NCBI RefSeq assembly: GCF_022965805.1
Contig: NC_133108.1
Span: 18,426,056 to 18,490,055, forward strand
DNA length: 64,000 nt
Origin: Primulina eburnea
Taxonomy: Eukaryota; Streptophyta; Magnoliopsida; Lamiales; Gesneriaceae
Direction of reading: 5' to 3'
The stretch's first letter is position 1; every line of letters starts with the position of its first letter. The translations under genes were made by a program, and so were the position numbers. The notes under the pieces are model-generated. The model did not search any database. It was given only the letters and a program-made list of their open reading frames with translations, and was not told the DNA's origin. Of the stretch, positions 23,248 through 33,461 are shown one piece after another.

Positions 23248-23845
23248 ATTTTGTGGGTCGAGTCCTGGAAAAAATGAAGTGTTTGTAGAAGCAGCGAATA
23301 ATCTTGGAAAGATATTGGCTGAGAGAAAAATTCACTTGGTATATGGGGGAGGTAATATTGGGTTAATGGGATCTGTTTCAACATCTGCTCATCTTGGAGG
23401 TAGTCAGGTTTTGGGTATTATTCCTATAGCTTTAGCTGAAAGAAATATTACAGGTGTTACGATTGGGGAGGAATTAAAAGTTTCTTCTATGTATGAAAGA
23501 ATCACTCAAATGATTGAAAATTCTGATGCTTTTATCGCACTACCAGGTGGTTTTGGTACATTAGAAGAAATTTTTCACACTGTTTCTTGGGCATAACTTA
23601 ATATCCATAATAAACCTGTGGGCTTGTTGAATATCAATAATTATTTTGACAGTTTGTTGACATTTCTTGATAAAGCTGTGGAACAGAATTTCATTTCCGA
23701 AAATTCACGACGGATGCTCATCTGTGCTTCGACTGCCGATCAATTAATTGATGATTTGGAAGCTTTTGTTCATAAGCCTGATCCGATGATAACAAAGATC
23801 AATTGGTCACAATCAAGCAGTAAGAAAAGGAAGTTGGATCATTGA

Positions 23846-25107
23846 TTCAAAAGTCGTGGATTGGTTTGCATTTGTTTCAGTTTGTTATCTTCAATAAAAT
23901 TCCAGGTGATATCTCTTTCATTATGTACTCTTTATTAATAGCTATTTTGACATTAGGGACAATGTCATATTCTGATTGGGGGGAGAACACATTTTTTAAA
24001 AAAAAAAAACAAATTTTTTTTTTAAAAAAAAATTAAATATTATTTTAAAATAAAACCATGTTTATTGTTTGTACCTTAGTAATTTTTGCAAAAATGTCAT
24101 ACATTACATATTTGAAAGATTTAAATTAGAACATGCATTAATCTATTTAAGAATGTTTAAATTTTTATTTGAAAAAAGGTCATTTTTAATATTCTGATCA
24201 ATATAAAAATATGATTTATGAAATCTTTTTGAGTGATTAACCATTGTGATAAAATTAGGTATTAAAGTATATGGCCCAAGATATACCTTATAAGAGTGCC
24301 TAAAATTTTTGAACTCACACATATTTTGTGAGTGAGTGGAGAGGATTGTGAAAACAGCTTGCGAGCCTTTATTGATCATCGAAGAGGCTATCAATTGTTT
24401 AGATCTTGAGTTCTTATTTTGAAAAAAAAAATTGATATTTCCTGAAAAAAAAAAAAAAAATAAAGAAGCGAAGAAAAAAAAAAGAAAGAAAGATGTTGAA
24501 GATTTATGTAATTTAAGTTATATGCTGCGACCCATTTTTCTCTCATAAAAATACAAAAAAAAAAAAAAAAAGAAAGAGAAAGATAAATACATTGTACAAA
24601 TTAAATAAATATGTGGTCAAGAAGCATAAACTTAGTTTGATTCCATGATGTAAAAAAAAAAAAATCAGGAAAAAAAATATATATAATAAGAACAACTGGA
24701 TTTTAAATCAATGGATTTCCTATCTTTTGATTAGTTTGGCTCGTTTGTCTGTCTGCATTCTGTAAACCATTTTTCTGAGCATTTATCTGTATTCCAACTC
24801 CATGAGAGAAATCGTTGCCATAAATTGAAACATTTATTAACCTGTGAGGATATGGAGTTGAGACTCTTACTAGGAATTTCTGAAGGCCGTGTACATTTAA
24901 CTACCTGAAATAAGCTTTGAATTAATCATCTCAAATTATTTCATAAATTATAATTATGATGATCTTGATATAACTTTGACAATTTTCAAATTTAATTTAA
25001 ACACTTAGATAGTTCTGATTACATTTCTATTTAAATTAATCAATATGTTTTGTATTGCTATTAACGCTTAAATTGCTAGGGACTAGCAATAAGCTGGTTG
25101 GGAGGTG
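23846..25107 (+). other. Athila 3' non-coding region
   Basis: No convincing gene. It starts after the LOG stop and holds the stem-forming motif gacattagggacaatgtc (about 23949-23967) followed by gattggggggag, a pair commonly seen near the 3' end of Athila-group elements. Several long A-runs follow (23998-24035, 24420-24490, 24553-24575, 24650-24680). A purine-rich stretch, ggttgggaggtg, ends at the 3' LTR (about 25096-25107) and is the probable PPT. Confidence 0.7.
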
Positions 25108-26691
25108 TGATAAACATAAAAATTGTACATTAATTAAATGTTTTATAATATAAATATATAGTTTTTGTTTTATTAAATGTTTAAATATTATATGTTTTAT
25201 AATAAATTGTATAAAATATAAGTTGTGGTGTAATTATAAGTTTTTACTATTTTTACAGGTTCGATAAAACAAGAATAACCTTGGCGTTGCAAATGGGATT
25301 AAGATGATTTTTGGACCTGTAGAAAGTTGATTATAAGATCTACAATATTGTTGCCAAGCATGAGATAAAAATCCTCTCACAAGTGGGATCAAATTAAGCA
25401 ACAATTAAAGTTACCAAAGGAGTGACAGTTTTACCATGCTCTAGTATTTTGACCATATCTCTCAAATTACTTGGTCAAATATTCTGAAAAAAATACCACA
25501 ACTAGACAACTCAATTATCCACATGTTTCATTTTATGTGAAGAAGCAAATTCGGAGAAGAAGATTTTGAAAAGTGATGTGTAATATAATATTAATTTCTT
25601 GGAACACCAATGAAGACTTATGTGTAAAAAATAATATTTTATTTGTGGTTGTCTCCCCAAATTTGGCTATAAATAGGGGTGCATTGTAATGTATTGAGAT
25701 ATCCCTCATTCTATGAACAAATCTTTGAGTTCATAATATTTCTCTCTATATTTTTCTTATATTTCTTCATTTAAATATAATTAGCATGTTAATTTCATAT
25801 TCAAAGTTTTACACTTTGAATAATGAATAGCTAACTTCCTAAAGTTGAGATGATAAGGTGAAACTCTTGGCATGATAATAAGGTTATTATAAGGTAAGAA
25901 TCTATGTTTTATATTATTTAATCATTATTTATTGTTTATGTTATATTTATTTTTTAAGTATTTTTATACCCTACTTATAAGTGAGAGTTTTGATTTATTG
26001 TTGCTATATGTTACACTAAATTCTTGGAACAATTTAAATGTTAGTTTGGTATTACCAACCATTTAAAGTGGATGCCTTGAGTTATTATATATAAATATAT
26101 TATAATATTAAATTCTTGGAACCATTTAAATGTTAGTTTGGTTTTACCAACCATTTAACTTGGATTCCTTGATTTACTATATATAAATATATCATAATAA
26201 TATTTTCTTGGTACCATTTAAATGTTAGTTTGGTTTTACCAACCATTTAAAGTGGGAACCTTGATTTAGTGTTTACAAATATATATATAGCACAATAAAT
26301 ACTTGACCACATTTATAAGTTTTGGTATATATTATATACTTATAAGATAATAATATATAACATAATATAAATATGATTATTTAATATATTGGAACCATTT
26401 TATTAAGTGGATTTCAATATTGTTCATTAATGTTAATTTTATTAAAATGCCAAGAGTGGATCCTTTAATCTCAACTACTTAAATTAAAATTTGAACAATT
26501 AAAATTTACCCATTAAAGATCCAATTAAAATTAAAAAGAAACAAAAACAAAAACAAAAACAAAAACAAAAAGACATTATAGTGGACTTGTAATTACCTTT
26601 GCTTCCCTGTGGATACGATATTCGGACTCACCGAATTATAATACTTGTGGACAAACCTGCTCTTGGGAGTGTAACAATCAAAGTCGCAACA
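25108..26691 (+). repeat. Athila-like 3' LTR
   Basis: Partner of 9867-11452; TATA ctataaatag at about 25667-25676; the three 92-bp repeats recur at 26018-26290. The right flank agtag (26692-26696) is the TSD, after which the interrupted Copia leader resumes. Confidence 0.93.
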
Positions 26692-27193
26692 AGTAGGTAC
26701 GTAAGGTCAAATTAGCGAATTATGATCCCGAATAATATCAGCAAATCACAATTCCTAAAAGGTAGTTTCCAATTGCATCTCCATGCAACCCTCTACGTAA
26801 ACTTTTGTCTCACGTTTGATTAGGACCCAATAATATGACGTCGTTCATCACGTGTCAAGCCTTACCTATCGATGTTGAACCTTAATGGACGGTCGCCATG
26901 AGTTCCCCCAATAATATGAGCCGAAATCATGGGAGTTCCACGTAGTTCACATCACCATGTCAATGGATGTCACAGATTTCCGGCACCCAGAGCCCCCCCA
27001 ATAATATGAGCCGGGCCCCGAGTACGGGTAGCGTTCATCATGCACCCATTGTCGATGGAAGACATGGAAATTATAATCAAATTTATAATTCCCCTTTTCG
27101 GGCTTGATATTAATTTTGAATCTTATTCAAAATGAGGGTTTTTAATTTTGAAAGGTCTCATCATTAATTTTATTTAAAAGCTCGCCATGTTTG
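26692..27193 (-). mobile_element. Old Copia leader, second segment
   Basis: Minus-strand homologue of about 41410-41915 in the young E1 element, including copies of the motif read here as caataatatgagcc. It is continuous with 9703-9866 once the Athila element is set aside. Ends in gtttg (27189-27193), a TSD copy. Confidence 0.88.
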
Positions 27194-29328
27194 TGAAAGG
27201 GGATCGGTTACGGTGACCGGAAGCGCAAAGGAAGTTTAAAAATCAAAATTTTCATCAAGAAATTTCGGCCACCTCATATCTTGTGTAGCAAATACAAAAA
27301 CACAAAAATGACATTCATAGTGTGTTTAGAAATGTACCTATCAATCTTAAAAGATTGATGATGGCTCCAAATTAGTTGATATACAACTAAGCTCTTCAAT
27401 GTCAAGACAATCTTCAAGCTTCCTTTGAGCCCACCTTGCTCAAATATTAAGCCCACCATCAACTAGCTAGAACCACTCAAATTTTGCACTAGAAAAATTA
27501 GAGCATTTTTCTTTGAGAAGTGTATTGTTTCTCCAACAATTGAAGAACAAAAATTGGAGAGAAAAATGAGGGAGATTTCGGCCATATGGTGTATAGAGTG
27601 AAGGGGAGACTTTTCTTGGTTGTGGAAAAAGTTATTGTGTTGTCCCAAAAGCATGCCATGCCTTGGACAATGAAAAAGTTGTCTCCCAACTCTTCACCTC
27701 CCCATGCACATTCTACTTGGGCTTGTAACAATTACAAGGCCCATGGACTTGTATTTAAATGTCTCAAACACATTTGAGTCCATTTAAAGTTTACTTGATT
27801 TTACTCAAGCTCACTAGTTGAATAATTATTTCAAATTGGGCTCTACAAGGCCAATGTAGTTTAATTAATCCAACACTTGAATTAATTTAATTACTTGGAC
27901 TCTACTAGGCCCACTAGTGTCTAATTAATTCAACACTTGAATTAATTTAATTTGGTCCATAATAATGTTTATGAAAATCACAATTCTCAAATACATTATT
28001 TATTTGGCCAACTTTTAATTTAGGAACACTTCCATAAATTAAAAGTTACATTTCTCTCATAGAAGTCATACTTCTATTTTTCTTTACGCTTATAAACTCA
28101 TTTATAAGCCGTTCAACACATTGAACTAATTTCTCCTTTATAGAAGTCATACTTCTAATTTTCCTTTACGCTTATAAACTCATTTATAAGCCGTTCAACA
28201 CATTGAACTATTTTTACTTCTCAACGGGATCTAGAAAGCCAACACTTGTGTGGCCCTCAATGGTTCATTGATACAACTAGCCGTGGGTTCACATCTCCAT
28301 GTGATTCGGACTAAACATGTCCTTATATGAGCATACCCCAATTGCTCCATTCTTATTTATCAACCCCTTGATAACAAGAACGTCAGAACTCAAGTCTGAT
28401 AGTACCCAACCAACCATGTTAAACGCCTAACAACATCGCTTACATGATTCCCTAGGTATCAAATGATAATGCCTGCAAGAACCATTCAATTATGGTTAGC
28501 GTACAGTACGGTCCATTCAACTCATATATCCCGACCGATTCGACAACCATTGGTTTATCGAGAGTTGTCAATGAATCGATACTATGTGTCATGTCGTAGT
28601 TGCATCGATGGTGTAATCTATGAAACCACTGTCATAATTACCACCATACTCTGGCCAGAGATTTCAACCTACATACACATGATAACACATAGGATATCCA
28701 TACCCGAAGGTAAGCGGTGAATCCCCGACTACAATGCATCGACTCCTATATGTTTCGACATGACACCCAACCTTGCCACCTGATGACCCCATAAGAGTCG
28801 GTAAACAAGTTAAAGTGAAATGCTAGCACATAGAGTCTCAATGTTGTCCCGGGTCATAAGGACTAATGGTGTACAACCAAAAACTAGGACGTTTCCACTC
28901 GATAACTGAGAACCACTTGGAAAGTCCTTTAATGGAGGGTTGTTCAGTGCACTCTACCAGGAGCACCTATCTGCATGCTCGGACATCACAATGTCCCCTA
29001 CCAATGAAACATGGTACTCACATCGCAGATACTAGTCTCTAACTCGAGCGGCCTATATCCTTCTTAGTGGCGGCTGAATCGACTAGGAACCGTTTAGAAT
29101 ATACAGTATTACAAATATGAGTTTCATGATACTCATCATATGAGCATCTCATATTCTTTCTACTATTTGTATATTCAAGGGCTTTATCTATGCAACTAGC
29201 ATGGGTATACAGATAAAGATGTGCCAAAATAATAATTTCAAACATTACTAAAATAAAGTATGCTTATACATAGAGTTTCATTGTGAACACTCGCCCAACA
29301 CTTGGCTCGACGGGCACCTACTCTAACA
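27194..29328 (-). mobile_element. Solo LTR of the same Copia family
   Basis: On the minus strand it runs from tgttagagtaggtgc to ccctttca and is flanked by gtttg on both sides (27189-27193, 29329-29333). No internal sequence or second LTR is attached, so it is a solo LTR left by LTR-LTR recombination. It sits inside the leader of an element of its own family. Length is 2,135 bp, longer than the usual 2,066 mainly because of an 81-bp internal duplication. Confidence 0.92.
28060..28221 (-). repeat. 81-bp tandem duplication in the solo LTR
   Basis: The block from tagaagtcatacttct to ttcaacacattgaact occurs at 28060 and again at 28141 with minor changes. Other LTR copies of the family have it once. 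Confidence 0.85.
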
Positions 29329-29898
29329 GTTTGATCGTATGTTTGCCGGATTCATGCAACTTTGTTATTATCATAATAACGCACATACTCATTATTTATA
29401 ACATATCATGCATATATTATAAACAGTAACAAAACAAGGATGATCAATCGCCCCAATACTAATGGACCGTGTGAGCTAAACACAGGCCTAGGTTCAATCC
29501 TAGGGAAATGCACGAGATGCAAATGCAACTATTACATAAGCTTCCAATATTTACATGTCTTCGATCTTCATAATCATCATGGCCACCATCTTCCAATCTT
29601 GATCATCCACTATACTATATTTACAAATAAATATCCATGGCAAATAGGGATACATCTCATGGGGGTGGGAACGGGCCATAAACCAAGCGCACTTTATAAA
29701 TTAATAATTATTACAATCATTCCACACAAAATATCCTAGCATACATCTAGCAAATTGGGCTTGGGCTTTTCATCATCCTTCATGCATAATATCACATATC
29801 ATACACCATTAATTAATTATCACAATAATTAATTGATCCAATATTATATATCTTGATCCAATCACTAACCGCCATGATTATAAACTAAATTAACAAAG
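29329..29898 (-). mobile_element. Old Copia leader, third segment
   Basis: Minus-strand homologue of about 40865-41430 of E1 (compare ccggattcatgcaactttg and cttgggcttttcatcatcc with the inverse of E1). No gene. It ends in caaag (29894-29898), a TSD copy of the next insertion. Confidence 0.87.
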
Positions 29899-31949
29899 TG
29901 TGGGGACCCGGACTCTAATCATGTTCTTAATCATCTTTTTGGGATTTCATTATCAATTAAGATAAAACAGGGTCTAAAATTTTTTCTTTTTAAAATGTAT
30001 CTGCGGAAGGTAATGGAATCATGCTATTATACAAATCTGTATAATAATACAAATCCTGTACAACATGCATCTAGTTCGACTAAGGTTTAACTACTACAAT
30101 CAAGTAATGAAATCTATCTATATCCAAGTCCGGAATCACCACGCTAAACTCGTCTTCTCTCATCATCTTCTCGACCCCGATCTTGTCCCACCTGTTGTCA
30201 TGCACACATACAAAACAAGACAACAGCAGGATACTCTGGTGAGAATAAATCCCAGTATAAAACATGGTAAGCATGTATAGAAACAATCTAAATCATAAAA
30301 CATGCTATCATGATCATATTCAAAAGTAATAGATTTCATAATCTATGAAATCAAATCAAAATAAGCATGCAACTCAATTCAGATAAACATGCAATTTAAA
30401 TCAAATCATATAAACATGCTATCATAACTGAAAGCAATAAACATGGGCTTCATAGTCTATGAAACCACATCTATAAACACATGCAGTTCTAGTCAAATCA
30501 TGTCTAGACTCGACTCGACTAGAACTCTAGGGATCCCGGTGTGAATAAGACGTCAATGGCCGTCACCTACCCTCCCAATCGAGGTGACTGTAAATCTTAT
30601 TCCTAGACTTCGGTCTGAGCTGTAACGAGTAATCTACAATAGGAGGGTGTCTGCTCCTACGTAACGATACACCGAACGTCTAGAAGTCTGACTATTTGTC
30701 AAACTTTCCTATCTCAAATGCAATGTATGACAACCTGTAAACAAAGCATGCTCATTTCAAAAGATTTGAATATAAAGTCTATAAACAAATCATAATCATA
30801 TCAGAGGATAAACACTAATCCAGTATGTGATTTTATTGGGAAACTCAAATGAGATCTGGTTTGAGTTATATCTTCCCAGATATCACATGAATTATACCTT
30901 TGTCGTCCCGGTCTGACGAAGACGAAGTCTCGAAGTCAAATCTGTCCATATCAATCTGATAATGACAAATCACATAAATACAATATCAGTATATATCTCA
31001 ATTCCGAATCTGTTCTGATCAATACTCAACTCGGTATTCAATCTGATCCAAGTCAACAATATAACAATGAATCTCAATCAATATCATATCTGATCAATCT
31101 AAATCAATATTGATGCTTCGACGGCATAACAATACAATCTGAATAACCCCGTCAATCTGAATATCCTAGATATAATACCAGAACTCATAATCTCAATATC
31201 GGTATATTCAAAATCAATAATATACAATTCTGATATCAAAATCTCAGTAAATATCTTTCGAAAATCATAACAATTACAGAAACAGTCTGTTCTTTAATCT
31301 GACTTCAATTCTACAATGTCTACGGTAGTAGAAACACCATATCTGAATCATATTCGATTCTAGCAACACCATAATTTCAAAACATCTCAAAACGTAACAA
31401 AACTTACGTCCTTGTGTAGCTCGTAGCGAAAGGAGCACGATACTGCTTTCGGATTCAAAATCTAGCGGACGGATTGAAATATGAAGGCGTAAGGATTTCT
31501 CGTAGTTTCCCAAGAGCTCTTCTCGTGTCTTGCAATTAAATTCTGAAGAATTGCAAAGTTTCATCCGTATATATATATCCCTTTGCATGGAATTGAAACG
31601 TGGCTGATTTCCACAAAACTTCAGCGGCGCTCGAGCGGTAATAAATCACCGCTCGGGCGCGGGACCTTCTGTCCGAGCTTAGCTAGTTATCCAATGGCGC
31701 TCGGGCGGTAAGATTCTACCGCTCGGGCGCCATACGTTCTGCCCAAATTCTATAATTATGGTGCATTGGCGCTCGGGCAGTTCTTTTCTACCGCTCGGGC
31801 GCCAGATGTTCTGTCCAACATTTTAGCTTATAATGTACCGACGCCCGGCTTCACCACTCATGTCTTATTTGGCTCCTGTGATATTTGCTAATCACAATTC
31901 TGACAACTAATCAACGTCTGATTACAGTAATTAAATCTCGGGCCTTGCA
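29899..31949 (-). mobile_element. Solo Gypsy (Tekay-type) LTR
   Basis: On the minus strand it runs from tgcaaggcccgag to tccccaca, flanked by caaag (29894-29898, 31950-31954). Its end and core match the LTR at 33462-35744 (both read tgtggggacccgga and share a cctagacttcgg segment here) and more distantly the Tekay LTR at 14621. A TATA run is read at 31566-31577. No internal sequence remains. Confidence 0.9.
31620..31855 (-). repeat. Inverted-repeat GC cassettes (ggcgctcgggcggta)
   Basis: Three pairs of arms of about 14 bases, ggcgctcgggcggta and its near-inverse taccgctcgggcgcc, are separated by 6-10 bases, plus a remnant. They lie upstream (minus strand) of the TATA run at 31566. The position equals that of the accgcacccgcggt units in the Tekay LTR, but the sequence is different. 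Confidence 0.82.
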
Positions 31950-32519
31950 CAAAGTATACAAACACCTTTGTATACTTTCCAATTAATTTATTTATAACCA
32001 AATTTCTTATAAATCACAATTTACTATAAATAATTCAAGTCCAACTTCAATTATTTATTTTATGAGAAAAATTTGCAACTTTTGTAATTTTAAACTTAAG
32101 GGCCCAAAACTTATTTTTCACCAAAAACATTTTGGCCCATTTAAAATTCACAAATATGTTAGCCATCCAATGGCCCAACAACTCAAGGCCCATGACACTT
32201 TGATATTCCAAAACACTTTTGGAAACCCTAGTCGTCATCGTCGTCGCCGGAGCTCCGTCGCCGGATTCCGGCAAAAAAAATATTTTTTTTTAAAATGTAA
32301 GGGCTGTTCGGGCAGCCCAAGGGGCTGCTCTAGCTGCCCATTTCGGGCAGCCCCTCGGTCAGCCCAAACTGCCCGAAATGGGCAGCAACTAGATGGCCCA
32401 AATCCCCCGAACCTGCCTTGATTCCATGCAAAATTTTGTTCTCATGCGGTTAGAAATCGATCTCAACATAATATCTTTTAATTGCTACACAAAATCGTAA
32501 CCATAGCTCGGATACCACT
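31950..32519 (-). mobile_element. Old Copia leader with PBS, last segment
   Basis: Minus-strand homologue of about 40315-40860 of E1. It includes the GC hairpin cluster (about 32297-32386) and the primer site, read here as gctcggatacca (32506-32517), two bases from the LTR. Confidence 0.88.
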
Positions 32520-33461
32520 TGAAAGGGGATCGGTTACGGTGACCGAAAGCGCAACGAAAGTTTAAAATTTTTGGTTTTTCATAAGAAATTTTCGGCCTCC
32601 TTGATTTAATGTGTAACAAACACAATAACACAAAATATGACATTCATATTGTGTTTAGAAATTACCTATCAATCTCTTGAGATTGATGTTGGCTCCAACT
32701 TAGTTGATATATAACTAAGCTCTTGATGGCAAGACAATCTACAACCTTCACCTTGTTCTTGAATCTTTCCTTCAAAATTAGGCCCACCACCAACTAGCTA
32801 GAACCACTCTAATTTTGCATTAGAAAAATTAGAATATTTATCATTGAGAAGTGTAGGCTTTCCTCAACAATTGAAGAAAGAAAAAAAATGAGGGAGAATG
32901 AATAGTAATTTCGGCCACTATTCATGCTAGGAGAGAAGGAGATACATTTTTTTGGTTGTGGGAAAAGTTAAAGTAAAAAGGTTGCATGTCATGCCTTGAT
33001 AATAGAAAAATTTGTCTCCCAACCTTTCAACTCCCTCGCATGCCTTTCTATTTGGGTTTGTAACAATTACAAAGTCCATGGACATTTATTTAAATGTCCC
33101 AAACACATTTGAGACCATTTAACCATTGCTTGATTTTAATCAAGCCCACTAGTCTAATAATTATTTCTAATTGGGCTCTACAATTCCCAATATTGTTTAA
33201 TTAATTCAACACTTGAATTAATTTAATTATTTGGACTCTACTAGGCCCACTAGTGTTTAATTAGTTCAACACTTGAATTAATTTAATTTAGTCCATAATA
33301 ATGTTTATGAAAATCACAATTTTCAAATACATTATTTGTTTGGCCAAATTTTAATTTAGAAACACTTCCATAAATTAAAATTTACATTTCTCTCATAGAA
33401 GTCATACTTCTAATTTTCCTTACGCTTATAAACTCCTTTATAAGCCGTTCAACACATTGAA
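32520..33461 (-). mobile_element. 5' LTR fragment of the old Copia
   Basis: Matches the first 940 or so bases of 4364-6423 closely. It is cut at 33461, where a Gypsy LTR begins. The rest of this LTR is not found in the window and should lie beyond the Copia array. Confidence 0.9.

Larger units (their letters stand above)
14575..23845 (+). pseudogene. LOG-like: LOG-like cytokinin phosphoribohydrolase, captured and interrupted
   Basis: LOG enzymes release active cytokinin bases from their nucleoside 5'-monophosphates in the cytosol. The frame is in two parts, 14575-14620 and 23253-23845, separated by a Tekay element with the TSD atttt on both sides. Reading across with one TSD copy keeps the frame. 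About 212 codons are present, the normal length of plant LOG proteins, with no introns, whereas plant LOG genes usually have several. Visible signatures are LVYGGGNIGLMG (phosphate-binding loop), MYERITQMIENSDAFIALPGG and PGGFGTLEE (23543-23569; the LOG family PGGxGTxxE motif), then NKPVGLLNINNYFDSLL and FLDKAVEQNFIS. A TAA at 23594-23596, right after VSWA, replaces the residue that is Gln in family members; the frame continues open to the TGA at 23843-23845. The C-terminus ends in SSKKRKLDH, a basic tail. The gene is inside the Athila LTRs, where env-like sequences can sit, so it is element cargo. It is inactive here because of the insertion and the stop. Confidence 0.9.
9867..26691 (+). mobile_element. 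Athila-like Gypsy element carrying two foreign ORFs
   Basis: Direct LTRs at 9867-11452 and 25108-26691 have TGATAA...GCAACA termini and are flanked by the perfect 5-bp duplication agtag (9862-9866 and 26692-26696). The primer site tggcgccgttgccgggga is the Asp-tRNA type characteristic of Athila/Cyclops elements. The internal region holds gag, then integrase directly after it; protease, RT and RNase H are missing, so the copy is non-autonomous. After integrase come a cysteine-rich ORF and a LOG-like ORF, then A-rich 3' sequence and a PPT. The LTRs differ at about nine sites by my reading, so insertion is recent on a genomic scale. An 8.6-kb Tekay element (14621-23247) is nested inside. The element itself interrupts the leader of a minus-strand Copia. 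Confidence 0.93.

Noticed and set aside
14575..23845. LOG frame as a normal host gene
   Set aside because: It lies between Athila LTRs with a perfect TSD, has no introns, is split by a Tekay element and contains a stop.
24420..24690. Long A-runs as poly-A tails of retrocopies
   Set aside because: Several separate A-runs with no flanking duplications; such A-rich stretches are usual in the 3' region of Athila-type elements.
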